Assembly (NCBI GenBank): GCA_022560655.1 | Contig: JADFSS010000001.1 | Location: forward strand, 1-64,000 | Direction of reading: 5' to 3' | From: Candidatus Neomarinimicrobiota bacterium | Lineage (GTDB): Bacteria; Fidelibacterota; Marinisomatia; SCGC-AAA003-L08; TS1B11 | Length of the DNA: 64,000 bases | Shown here: one piece after another, positions 1-9,600 of the stretch | Layout of the letters: every line of letters begins with the position of its first letter | Position numbering within the stretch: the first letter of the stretch is position 1 | The notes under the pieces: model-generated | Seen by the model: the letters and a program-made list of their open reading frames with translations, nothing else | What the model was told of the DNA's origin: nothing | The model's database searches: none | Position numbers and translations under genes: made by a program

Positions 1-38
1 GAAGTGGCGGTGTTTTATACGGATGAGGGGGGTCTTCG

Positions 39-1133
39 CTAACCCTCCAGCAGATCGTCCTGCTGACCTTCTTGGAGCTCCTGGATCTTGAGGAGCGGTC
101 TCTCCAGCGTTCTAGTCCGTGTGGTTACCAGCGCATCGTAGTCACCCTTGGCAGAATCAAGAGATCGGCCCAGCTTATCCATTTTCCCCACATACTGCTC
201 CCACTGCTTTTGGAAAACAGCCAGCTCGCTCATGATTTCGCCAGCCCGCTGTTCCACAGAGAAACTGCGGACCGCCTCATGTATGAGAGACAGAACAGCG
301 TACAGAGTTATCGGAGAGCACAACACGATGTGGTTCTCTAGAGCAAAATCAAGAAGTTCAGGATAGTTCTTGTGGATAAAACCATATATTGACTCATTTG
401 GGATAAAAATCATCACAAAATCCACTGTTCCTTCCGCGGGGTCAACGTACCCCCGGCCTGCTACATCTCTTATATGATATTTAACTGCGGTTAGGAAATG
501 CTTCTTAGCATCCTCCGCTTCGCTGTCTGAATTGGCATTCAAGTATCGCTCATATTGATCAATTGGGAACTTCACATCCAGGTTAATTTTTTTTCCCTTG
601 GGTAATAGAAACGAGTAGTCCGGTCGCACACCGGAGGCCAGCTGGGGGCGAACCTGATAGTTAATGCCCTCGACCAGGCCCAGGACTGATAAGATATCTT
701 CCACCATCCGCTCACCCCACTTTCCCCTCGCTTGGGAGGAAGAAAGTACCAGACGAAGCCCCTCAGCAGTGGAGCGCAACTTCTCCGTCTCCTCTTTACC
801 TGTAACAAGACCTTCTTCAAGCCGAGTAGATTTTTCCACCAAACTCTTGAGGGTAATACCCATCTCCTGGAGGTTGGCATCAATCAGCTTTTTCTTGCCC
901 TCGAGGTGTAGCTCCCCCTCCTTCATGAGGGCCTTAAATTTTTCTTCCGAGAGTTTTATGAGCTCCGTTGTCGATTTGGAAAGGGCGCTACCCGCCGCGA
1001 TTTCCATTGCACTTTGAATGCGTCCCTCTAGACTATCCAGCACATCTTTCCTGGATTTGTATAGGTATCCGACCACAAAACCTACAGCAAGTGATGCTGC
1101 GATGGCCAGCAGGAGATATAGAACTATGGACAT
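39..1133 (-). CDS. rmuC: DNA recombination protein RmuC
   Basis: RmuC-family protein of 364 residues. An N-terminal membrane anchor (about residues 3-25) is followed by a basic stretch, a long coiled coil (about 30-130) and the RmuC core. The core carries the conserved GKWGERMVEDIL segment and LDVKFPIDQYERYL, the PD-(D/E)XK-like nuclease fold described for this family. RmuC limits DNA inversions and rearrangements in E. coli; its biochemical activity is inferred from the fold. The ATG at 1133 directly precedes the hydrophobic anchor, though no strong ribosome binding site is visible. It is separated by 119 nt from the BatD-like gene, so it may be its own transcription unit. Confidence 0.93.
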   Translation of the reverse strand: MSIVLYLLLAIAASLAVGFVVGYLYKSRKDVLDSLEGRIQSAMEIAAGSALSKSTTELIKLSEEKFKALMKEGELHLEGKKKLIDANLQEMGITLKSLVEKSTRLEEGLVTGKEETEKLRSTAEGLRLVLSSSQARGKWGERMVEDILSVLGLVEGINYQVRPQLASGVRPDYSFLLPKGKKINLDVKFPIDQYERYLNANSDSEAEDAKKHFLTAVKYHIRDVAGRGYVDPAEGTVDFVMIFIPNESIYGFIHKNYPELLDFALENHIVLCSPITLYAVLSLIHEAVRSFSVEQRAGEIMSELAVFQKQWEQYVGKMDKLGRSLDSAKGDYDALVTTRTRTLERPLLKIQELQEGQQDDLLEG

Positions 1134-1252
1134 ACCTACACTTTGTGTGGGTTATTGGCTTGGCTCTTCTTCACCGTCAATATCACGAGAATGTTAACCT
1201 CTCCGGGCTACTGGGAACAGGCTTTAGCACATGATAATTGGCACTTGCCATC
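1134..1252 (-). promoter_or_regulatory. Intergenic region upstream of rmuC, possible promoter
   Basis: This 119-nt gap is large for this densely packed window. On the minus strand it has a TTGACG hexamer (plus-strand 1175-1180) that would suit a -35 box, but the downstream -10 candidates are poor. A 12-nt perfect dyad, TGGCACTTGCCA (1239-1250), lies just past the stop of the BatD-like gene; it has no T-tract and is too tight to be a normal terminator. A promoter for rmuC here is plausible but not shown. Confidence 0.25.
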
Positions 1253-2125
1253 TTAAACCCCTATCGCAGTTCTGGTGCTCTGGACAATCTGCCTGGCCCG
1301 CTTCACGTCATCCCGCCACTGATTCGCGCTCAAGGGCAGGCCCGCAAATTTTGCCAAATCGCTCTGCTGAAGCACCTCACCGATTCGCAGGATGGTGTCC
1401 GGATGATCCAATCTTGCCGGCAGCAGTGCCAGAATCTCCGTGGTGGTCATTTCCAGGGCACGAAATACAAACCGCGACTCCAGATATTGGCGCAGCACCT
1501 GAGACAGCTGCAAATAGAAGGCGTCAGCCTCGTCGGAGCGGTAGTCAGCTGCGCCCAAGCCACGCAATGCATCAAGAGCGATCTCCGCGGGCCGGAGTCT
1601 GGCGGTTCGGGGTTGGACCCGGGTTTGCATCCGTCGCGTCCGCCAGATGAGTGCCATGGCCGCCAAGAGCAGCAGTGCCGCGCCTACCCTGATCCAGACG
1701 GATTGCGGATTGATCAGTCTTACTGGGACCATGCTCTTGATCTCGCGGATGTCCCGTTCCTGTCCGGTGAGTACACTGGCAACCAGTACGAACAGCGAGT
1801 CGGTGAGGAGCTGTTGCTCGCTACCGTCCGGCAAAACAATCCTTACCGGGATGCCTGGAAGAACCATCTGCCCCAATTCCCAGAAGCTGAACACATAATC
1901 CACCGCCAGAGGCTCACGGTTCGTTTGCAGAAGGCTGGCGCCCGGGGACGACAGCGTCAGTTCAGGGAAGTGCGGGACGACGCCAGGGACCTGGTCTACT
2001 TCCAGGCGCAAAGTAACCGGCTCTCCGACTTTCACCGTGTCTGCGCTCCAGCGCGATGTGAGACGCACCCCCTGAGCTTGCAGGGCGCCCATCACCAGCA
2101 GCGCGGTAAGCAGCCAACCGTTCAA
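1253..2125 (-). CDS. BatD-like / DUF4381-like membrane protein
   Basis: A 290-residue protein with a cleavable-looking signal sequence (residues 1-18), an extracytoplasmic beta-rich region (about 20-135, including VGEPVTLRLEVDQVPG), one membrane segment (about 143-161) and a cytoplasmic helical tail of about 120 residues. This architecture matches BatD/DUF4381 proteins encoded beside MoxR ATPases and DUF58 proteins. The start is TTG at 2125, overlapping the DUF58 stop as TTGA, so the two are probably translationally coupled. The VWA proteins BatA/BatB usually found next are absent; rmuC follows instead. Function in this cluster is unproven; it is thought to be envelope stress or metal-chaperone related. 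Confidence 0.7.
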   Translation of the reverse strand: MNGWLLTALLVMGALQAQGVRLTSRWSADTVKVGEPVTLRLEVDQVPGVVPHFPELTLSSPGASLLQTNREPLAVDYVFSFWELGQMVLPGIPVRIVLPDGSEQQLLTDSLFVLVASVLTGQERDIREIKSMVPVRLINPQSVWIRVGAALLLLAAMALIWRTRRMQTRVQPRTARLRPAEIALDALRGLGAADYRSDEADAFYLQLSQVLRQYLESRFVFRALEMTTTEILALLPARLDHPDTILRIGEVLQQSDLAKFAGLPLSANQWRDDVKRARQIVQSTRTAIGV

Positions 2126-2997
2126 TGGCGGGAGGCCCGGGTGGTGAAATAATGCATCAGGGGGTGCACGTAACTCTCGTGGGTGTCAATGCTCACCAGA
2201 TCGATATCGTGGCGGCGGCAGAATTCCTCGAAGGTATCCCGTCTCTCGGCCATGCGGCGTGTGAAATGTTCCCGAACCTCTCTTGAGTGCGTATCCAGCC
2301 AGGCCTCGGCACCTGTTTCCGGGTCGTACCACTTCACCAGGCCAAGATCGGGAAGGTCGAACTCGCTGGGATCCACTAGACGCAACAGAACCAAATCGTG
2401 TTTGCGAGCTGCCAGCTTAAGCGGTACATCGAAACCGTCGTCGAGAAAATCGGACAGCAGGAATATGACGCTACGCCGCTTCAGCACACGGATAAGGTAT
2501 TCAAGAGCGGTATCCAGCTGTGTTTGTCGCCCCACCGGTTCATGGTAAAGCAAATCCCGGATCAACCTCAACACATGACCCTTACCCTTCTTGGGGGGAA
2601 TGAATTTCTCCACCCTATCGCTGAATATGAGCAGCCCCACCTTGTCGTTGTTCTTGATGGCGCTGAAGGCCAGAACGGCCGCGATTTCGATGGCGATATC
2701 GCTCTTGAGCGCTTCCCCGGTGCCATACATGGACGAGCCGCTGCCATCCACCGCCAGCACCACAGACAGCTCCCTCTCTTCATCAAAGCGCTTGATGAAC
2801 GGCTTGCCGAACCGGGCGGTGACGTTCCAATCAATGGAGCGGATATCGTCACCGGGCAAATATTCTCGCACCTCGGCAAACTCCATACCCCGGCCTTTAA
2901 AGACGGAATGGTATTCGCCACCAAATATGTTGTTCACCAGGTGCCGGGTCTGAATTTCGATAAAGCGGACTTTATCCAGAATTTCCCGGGGTATCAT
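2122..2997 (-). CDS. DUF58 domain protein with VWA-like fold
   Basis: DUF58 protein of 291 residues from the ATG at 2997 (a TTG nine bases upstream is an alternative). The family signature REYLPGDDIRSIDWNVTAR is at about residues 44-62 and a metal-ion-dependent adhesion site of the DxSxS type (DGSGSS) starts at about residue 84. No signal peptide or membrane segment is visible, so it is probably cytoplasmic. It sits directly after the MoxR ATPase gene and overlaps the BatD-like gene by 4 nt, the standard MoxR-DUF58 pairing in which the ATPase is believed to act with the VWA-like partner. Confidence 0.88.
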   Translation of the reverse strand: MIPREILDKVRFIEIQTRHLVNNIFGGEYHSVFKGRGMEFAEVREYLPGDDIRSIDWNVTARFGKPFIKRFDEERELSVVLAVDGSGSSMYGTGEALKSDIAIEIAAVLAFSAIKNNDKVGLLIFSDRVEKFIPPKKGKGHVLRLIRDLLYHEPVGRQTQLDTALEYLIRVLKRRSVIFLLSDFLDDGFDVPLKLAARKHDLVLLRLVDPSEFDLPDLGLVKWYDPETGAEAWLDTHSREVREHFTRRMAERRDTFEEFCRRHDIDLVSIDTHESYVHPLMHYFTTRASRH

Positions 2998-3076
2998 ATC
3001 AGGCAACAGGCCCTACTGGGAGGAACCGCCAGATGGATCTGAGCGGTGGGTCTGTGCGGGCAAGCATCGAACGGGA

Positions 3077-4102
3077 TCAGGGGGTGGGAATCGTATCGAA
3101 AAGCCGGTCGATAATATCCTCGGATGAAACGTCCTCCGCCTCAGCTTCATAGGTAAGCAGAATGCGGTGCCGCAGGACGGGACGGGCGACATCCCGCACA
3201 TCGTCCAGAGTCACGTAGCCGCGCTGATTCAGGAACGCCCGGGATCGAGAGGTGGTGGCGATGTAAATCGTGGCCCGTGGCGAGGCGCCAAATGCGATCA
3301 GCCCTTTGAGATCGCTCAACCCCACTCTATCCGGATCGCGGGTGGCAGTCACCAGATCAACAATGTATTGCTCGATCTTTTCCGCCATATGGATCTCGTT
3401 CACCACCTTGCGGCTCTTCAAGATCTGCTTCGCATTTAGCACCGGTTTCGTAGCGGGGAGATCGTTGGTGTGCGCCATCCGTCTGAGGATGAGTAACTCT
3501 TCGCCAGTTGTGGGATAGCCCACAATCAATTTGAAGATGAAACGGTCGATCTGGGCTTCGGGCAGCGGGTAGGTTCCCTCCTGCTCGATAGGGTTTTGTG
3601 TCGCCATCACCATGAACGGCTTTGGCAACAGAAAGGTGTTGCTGCCGATGGTGACCTGTCCTTCCTGCATGGCCTCCAATAACGCACTCTGTACCTTGGC
3701 AGGCGAGCGATTGATCTCATCAGCGAGCACGATATTGGCAAAAATTGGGCCTTTCTTGGTTTCAAAGGACCCGTCCTTGGGGTTATAGATCATGGTGCCT
3801 ATCAGGTCCGCAGGCAACAGGTCAGGTGTAAATTGGATGCGCTGAAACTTTGCGGAGATCAGTTGCGAGAGTGTGCTGATCGTAAGGGTTTTCGCCAACC
3901 CTGGAACCCCCTCCAGCAGAACATGCCCACCGGCGAGCATGGCGATGAGCAGCTTTTCAATCAGGTCATGCTGGCCAACGATGACTTTGCCGATGCCCTC
4001 GCGAAAGGCGCCCACATATTGCGATTCGGCCGCGATGCGGTCGGTGAGCGCCTTGAGCGAGTCCTGCTTATCACCGATCGCGCTGCGAGCCTCAGCTGGC
4101 AC
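3077..4102 (-). CDS. MoxR-family AAA+ ATPase
   Basis: MoxR-type AAA+ ATPase, about 341 residues. Walker A GVPGLAKT is at about 65-72, Walker B is IVLADEINR, and the sensor segment is MVMATQNPIEQEGTYPLPEAQ. I chose the GTG at 4102 because AAGGA lies eight bases upstream; ATGs at 4111 and 4123 and a TTG at 4126 are alternatives but lack a well-placed ribosome binding site. It overlaps the end of the TPR lipoprotein gene by 11 nt and is followed after about 80 nt by the DUF58 gene. MoxR proteins are chaperone-like ATPases acting on VWA-domain partners. Confidence 0.9.
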   Translation of the reverse strand: MPAEARSAIGDKQDSLKALTDRIAAESQYVGAFREGIGKVIVGQHDLIEKLLIAMLAGGHVLLEGVPGLAKTLTISTLSQLISAKFQRIQFTPDLLPADLIGTMIYNPKDGSFETKKGPIFANIVLADEINRSPAKVQSALLEAMQEGQVTIGSNTFLLPKPFMVMATQNPIEQEGTYPLPEAQIDRFIFKLIVGYPTTGEELLILRRMAHTNDLPATKPVLNAKQILKSRKVVNEIHMAEKIEQYIVDLVTATRDPDRVGLSDLKGLIAFGASPRATIYIATTSRSRAFLNQRGYVTLDDVRDVARPVLRHRILLTYEAEAEDVSSEDIIDRLFDTIPTP

Positions 4103-4586
4103 TGACCACATCCTTGAGCACATCAATATCTTCCATGGGCTTGCCCATATTTTCGAGCTCGAACTCTACCGATGGGATCAATTCGTGATTGGGATAATGG
4201 TCGATGAACTGGAGATAAGCCTGTTGGGCGGCCGGGTAGTCAGCCAGATGATTGGCGTAGACAAAGCCTAACATGAACAGCGCTTTCACCCCTTCATCCG
4301 TCTGGGGATAGCGATCGATGGTGCTGCGTAATGCCTCCAGGGCCGCCGGAATGTCACGGGTATTGTTTAAGTAGATATCACCGATCCGAAACTGGGCCTT
4401 AGACGCGACAGTGTGCGTTGGATAGGTCTTTACCAGGACCTTGAGGGACTTGATCGACCGTTCGTACTGTCTGGCCGTTACCTCACGCTCAGCCCGGCTC
4501 CAAAGTTCTTCCGCGGTTTCGGTTACGCCGCACGACACTACTATGAGCGTTAAGGCCATGGGGAGATAGTGCTTAAGTGGTCGCAT
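4092..4586 (-). CDS. TPR outer-membrane lipoprotein
   Basis: A 164-residue lipoprotein with a signal sequence ending in the lipobox VVSC (modified Cys about residue 19), followed by tetratricopeptide repeats (for example SKAQFRIGDIYLNNTRDIPAALE and the related VKALFMLGFVYANHLADYPAAQ unit). The repeats resemble the C-terminal domain of CpoB/YbgF and of BamD. The ATG at 4586 has an excellent ribosome binding site, AAGGAGG, about nine bases upstream, which excludes a longer in-frame start at 4718. It sits between tamA and the MoxR gene. A scaffold role in envelope assembly is likely; the precise partner is unknown. Confidence 0.8.
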   Translation of the reverse strand: MRPLKHYLPMALTLIVVSCGVTETAEELWSRAEREVTARQYERSIKSLKVLVKTYPTHTVASKAQFRIGDIYLNNTRDIPAALEALRSTIDRYPQTDEGVKALFMLGFVYANHLADYPAAQQAYLQFIDHYPNHELIPSVEFELENMGKPMEDIDVLKDVVSAS

Positions 4587-4808
4587 ATGTCCGAACTCCT
4601 CCTTTATTATCCCAGTCTGGTTTGCAAAGCAGAAATTTATGCCGGGCATCACCGGCCCTTCAAGATCGAAATGGCATGCAGTTCTACTTGCCTCGCCGCT
4701 GTGTGGTTCCCTCGGCACTCTGCTCGATCGTGCCCGGTACTGGTGGTGTGTAGTACCTCCAGCCCTGGGGAGCCAGCGGGCCGGAATTTTCCTGCCGCCC
4801 CAACCCTG

Positions 4809-6656
4809 CTAGAAAGTATGCAGGAATGCCAATTGGTAAGTGGGTATGAGTGCAGACAGGCTAGCCTCTTCAAAGGCTGTAGACAGGCGAGCGTCTTGAA
4901 AGGCTGCATCCATGCGGATGGGACCCAGTGGCGTCGAGATCAGTAGCCCGATGCCAAAATCCCAACCGGTAATCCAATGCTGGGCGGGCCGCTCTGCATC
5001 ATAGCCTCGGTCCCTGTCGGTGAGGAAAACGCGCAGAGCACCTCCATCCAGAAATAACTCACCGCCGATGACCCAGAACAGCGGTATGCGCAACTCGATG
5101 TTAGCCAGCACCTTGGCGGTGCCACCTACTTTGGAAAACTTACCCGGGTCCAGCCAGCCCCTCAAGGAAGTGCTGCCACCCAGTTCAAACAGGTGGTAAC
5201 GTTTCAGGCTCAACGAACTGCCCAACGGCCAGGCTTCCAATATGCTGAACTTGAATCGATACGCAAGCACGGCAGGTCGAAAAATGGGGCGGTAGCGCCG
5301 GAAGTCAACTTCCAGCTTGGCAAACCCATCTACCTCGTCAAGAAATGTGCCATGGATTGACGGCAGCAGCTGAAAGACGGTCCCCCGGCGCGGAGCCAGC
5401 AGATTGTCCACGCCCCGGTAGCGATAATCTACTTTCAACCGCGGCTCGGCACCCTGCACAGTTTCATCGGGCAAATCACCACTGGCTTTGATAAAGACCC
5501 ATCCGAACGCACCACGTAGCTGGGCCTTTTCCAGGCGCTTAGAGACAAATGACAGTTCAATGCCGCTCTGCCACAGGGTAGGTCCCTGACTCGCGCGATA
5601 GTCGGAAAAAAACCGTAGTGAAGTAGGTATGCGCAGACCGAGAGTCCACGGCGTAATAATGTCCCACGCCAGCAAGAAATTGGGCTTCCCGATATTTTCG
5701 AGAGTGAGATCGCCTTCGACTGTCAGCCCGGTTCGCACGCTCGAATTGAGCACCCGCGCGCGCCAGAACTGAACCGAACTGTACAGCGCTGTGTTAGGTT
5801 CGCCTTCCCCCGGTGGCTTGGTCTGGCGGAATCCGAGGCTCAAATCAACACTGCGCCGCTTGAGTTCACGAATCCGAATTTCCAGATCGGCGACACCGGG
5901 ACCGGAGGCCCGGAGTGTGGGGATGATTTCGACGGCACCGAACATCCCTGACTCAAATATTCGCCGCTGGCTAAGGAGAAGTTTGCTGCGGTTAAATGTG
6001 TCGCCATACTCGAACAGCAGTTCGCGCCTGACCGTCCACTCAGGCACATGGGTCAGCCCCCGGATGGTCACGTCGCCAACTGAATAGGTCAGTCCCTCGG
6101 ATATGGTGAGGCGCAGGCGAATGCCATCCTCAATCTCGATCTCTTCCAGGATATCGACCGCCAGCTTGCCCTGATTCTGGTAATGATGGCGCAGGTCTTC
6201 CAGCCGGTTTCTAAGCACCACGGGGTTGTACGGCTCGCCTAATTGCACTCCCAAGAAATTGATAATTTCCTCACGGGTCATGTGCCGATTGCCGGCTATG
6301 GATATAGCGGTCAAATTGTATTGACGCCCCCGATCTATTGTTTGGATAACCTCCACGCGCCCATCGGGCAATACTGTAAACGAATCGGCTACCTGGGCCT
6401 CCAGATAGCCCCGGCTGACGAAGAAATTCCTGAGGGTGATGGCATCAACTTTGAGTGCCCGGCGGCTGAACGGCGTGCTACCCAGGCCAAATATGGAGGG
6501 CGTTTTCAACTTCATCAAGCCCATCAGTTGCCGCTGATCAGCAAATGAGAGACTGTCACGCAGGGTGATTTTTGCGATGGGCAAGCCGTCAACCTGGCCC
6601 GCCAATCCCACAGCGAGGGTCAGTAGGATTAGCGCTAGCCGTGGTATACGAGTCAT
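4809..6656 (-). CDS. tamA: Omp85/BamA-superfamily outer-membrane protein, TamA-like
   Basis: A 615-residue Omp85 protein from the ATG at 6656, with a signal peptide (about 1-24), about three POTRA domains (roughly 25-260, for example ISIAGNRHMTREEIINFLG) and a C-terminal 16-strand-type barrel. The loop-6 signature GGSTSLRGW is present and the protein ends in phenylalanine, as outer-membrane barrels do. It follows tamB by about 20 nt, so I call it the TamA partner of the translocation and assembly module rather than the general BamA, although the sequence alone does not fully separate the two. It is the last gene of the tamB-tamA unit; a 222-nt gap follows. Confidence 0.83.
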   Translation of the reverse strand: MTRIPRLALILLTLAVGLAGQVDGLPIAKITLRDSLSFADQRQLMGLMKLKTPSIFGLGSTPFSRRALKVDAITLRNFFVSRGYLEAQVADSFTVLPDGRVEVIQTIDRGRQYNLTAISIAGNRHMTREEIINFLGVQLGEPYNPVVLRNRLEDLRHHYQNQGKLAVDILEEIEIEDGIRLRLTISEGLTYSVGDVTIRGLTHVPEWTVRRELLFEYGDTFNRSKLLLSQRRIFESGMFGAVEIIPTLRASGPGVADLEIRIRELKRRSVDLSLGFRQTKPPGEGEPNTALYSSVQFWRARVLNSSVRTGLTVEGDLTLENIGKPNFLLAWDIITPWTLGLRIPTSLRFFSDYRASQGPTLWQSGIELSFVSKRLEKAQLRGAFGWVFIKASGDLPDETVQGAEPRLKVDYRYRGVDNLLAPRRGTVFQLLPSIHGTFLDEVDGFAKLEVDFRRYRPIFRPAVLAYRFKFSILEAWPLGSSLSLKRYHLFELGGSTSLRGWLDPGKFSKVGGTAKVLANIELRIPLFWVIGGELFLDGGALRVFLTDRDRGYDAERPAQHWITGWDFGIGLLISTPLGPIRMDAAFQDARLSTAFEEASLSALIPTYQLAFLHTF

Positions 6657-6677
6657 GGTGGCCACGGGGCCCAACGA

Positions 6678-9600
6678 TCAATAGCGCAGCTTGAAACGCA
6701 ACGCGCCCTGATACAAACCGTCTTGATCCACCGACCCTACTACCGATAAATTTCGGTTCAGGCGATACGCAATTTGATACTGATTGAAACTGAGGGTTGG
6801 ATCAGCCCGCAGACCCACATACAACCGTGGAGATAGACGTTTACCGATATGAATTCGGACCTGCTGCAGGCTGGGAATCAGCGTCCTGGGGCTCATGGTC
6901 TGAATTCGAAAGCGATCCAGTCCCGAGGCCTGACGTGCATCCTCCTGAATTCTCCTAAGGAGGATATCCTTCAAACTCAGTCCGGCTGTAAGGGCTGGAT
7001 CTACTGACCCTGAAGGATCCTTGCCCAGCGCAAACAACTGGAGAAAATCGCTCTCAGTATAGGCGGAGGAATTGTAATCAAACGCAAACTGGTGATCCTC
7101 CAGGGTGCCGGTCATGACCAGAGTAACATCAATGAGCTCGGGGTCAGATCGGCCGCCGCTACCAGACGCATCCGATCCGGGGGCATCCACCTGGGTGGTT
7201 GCCCGAATGTAAAACTGCGGATTGAAGACCGACGGATCGAGCGTCACCCGGGCCTCGTCAAATACAAACTCGTAGCCATTATAAACAAAGCTGCCGTCAA
7301 TCACCTCAATGGTACCTGCGAAACGGAACTCCTCCGACCCAACCTTTAGCAAGGTAATCTCGCCCTCAATCTCCGCATTGATCTCAGTATTATCCACGAT
7401 GGCGCCGGCATAGAGCGGCACATGGATGTCATAGATCACGATAGTCCCTTCATCAATCTTCCGCAGGGCATAATTCTCAGGTGGGGCCAGATCGAGACGC
7501 AGGACTATCTGGTTCTGATTGGGAGTGAACTCGCCACGGAAGTAAATCGAATCCCGCCCGACAATACTAAAGGCTGGCGAGCCAACAGCCTCGATCTCCT
7601 TGAACGGCCGTGCAAAATAGACATCCTCACCGGCGATTCGTAGGTTAAAATACGGCTTGAAAAACCGGGTCAATTCCATGGTGCCGGCCACTGCCAGGCG
7701 CGAGTTGTCCCTGCCCCGCTGCCGGTCCCGTGGGGTGTGTCCTTCCAGCCGAACGACCCTGAGAAGGTTGTTTTCGATAACCACCTCACCCTGAATGCCT
7801 GTAATTGGGTTCTCCATCATAAACAGCTGTAACGCGCCGTTCTGGACCTCAAGCCTGCCGTTGCGGATCAACCGCTGGAAGGTACCCGATAACGCCAGTT
7901 CAATAGCAAACTCGCCTTTCAGTGAATCGATGTCGTCCTGAAAGAAGGCTGTGATGAATTCCAGTCGTGAGGACCTGCCGGAGAAGGCCATATCTACAGG
8001 CGCATCTCTGATGATATCCAGTGTGCCTGTCGTTGGGCGGAGATCGATAGGCAGCGTGCCGCCGCCCATATATGCGCCGACGTTGGTGGTGAAGGTCAGG
8101 TCAGAAAAGGTTAACTCCTGCTGGCTGTAATGCAACTGGCCGGCAAGGTGCTCCCCATGTAGGCGATCAAACCGGGGATTTGCAATCACTAAATCACCAT
8201 CGTAAATGGGCGCTTTGGCCGGTCCTGTGGCCGTAATCGTGCCAGTCACCAGACCACCTGTTTCGAAGCGCCACGGTAGTATCGACTGCAGGTCTTCAAG
8301 AGGCATGCGATTCAAGTCAACCCGTAGAGCCAGTGAGTCCAGGGCACCGATGCCCATGAGGTGGTCGCGATCCCGCCCGTAGGACAGGACGCCGGAGATG
8401 GCCACGCCACCGTCCCCGTGCAGCCAATCCAGTCGCCGCAGACTGAGCCGGTTGTCCCGCAGGTAAAACTCTGAACTCATCGCCGTGAACGGCACCTGGT
8501 CAAGCTCACCTTCGGAGGCATGCACCGATCCGGACAGGGTCATCTGGCCATCTATATGACTGATGCTGGCACTGGCATTCACACTTCCGCGAATGCGGGG
8601 AGGCACACCGATAAACCGCTGCAGTCGTACCATGTCGATCTGGTCGACCGTGGCCTCCAGCGTGAAGTTATCACGGTCGGCCCAAGCCCCGGATAGGTCT
8701 ATGACGCCGGCGGCAACGTTCAGGGCGAGTGGCGACAACTCCACTCTTGCCCCCGCCCGTTGCAGGATACTGTGGCCGCCTGTCAACATCTCTGTGTTAT
8801 GCCACACTGTAACAGTATCCAATACCAACTTGAGTGGATCGGAGAGCGCAAGGTATCCCCTGGTGTCCAGCTTATCCAATCCGTGATAAAGCCGGAGCGT
8901 CTTGGCAAACAGGGTATCACCGGCAAAGATGAATTCGGCTTCGCCACCTTCGGCTGATAGACCCATGAAGTCCAGATCACCCATCGAGGCAAAGAGGCGG
9001 CCGCGAGGATGGGAACGCGTGTGATCCAATATGAACTGGATAAATGCTTGACCAATCGTAAAGTCTTGATAGTGCGTCCCACGAAGCATGATTGCCCCGG
9101 TTACGGCCGGATCGTCCCAGGGCCCGTTGATCCAGACCTGACCGTTAGCAGCACCCCCGACAGGAACCCACCCCAGTTTTGACAGAAGTTCTTCCAACCC
9201 CTCTGACTGCAGGTATATTTCGAGGTCCAGCATTTGCATGTCCTCATCAGCACTGCCCCACAACTGAAAATCGCTCCCCGCAAAGCGAAGGGAGGCGGTA
9301 TCGGTGATCGTCCAGACGCTACCATTTCGGGCCACTCCACCGTGTACATCATGGAATTCATTATCCAGGAATGCCAAACGATCCAGACTCAGTGTCAGCG
9401 TGGCGATGCGAGGCTCGCCTTTCTCCAAATAGGCACTAACCGTGGCCTCGCCATCCAGCACGAGTGCCGGAAACATGGGGAGGAAATCGCTCAGTCTGGC
9501 CTGCGCGAAAGAGGCATTCAAAACGGCCTTCCCGTCAAATGATATGTCGCCGGTCGCTTCGACCCGCTGGGACCCCAAGGCAAATACGCTGCGGTCCAGG

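Noticed and set aside
4638-4660. Stem GCCGG/CCGGC in the gap between tamA and the TPR lipoprotein gene as a terminator.
   Set aside because: Only 5 bp of stem and a mixed A/T tail (ATAAATTT), too weak to call; the GATAAT nearby would place a transcript start inside the ribosome binding site, so it is not a convincing promoter either.
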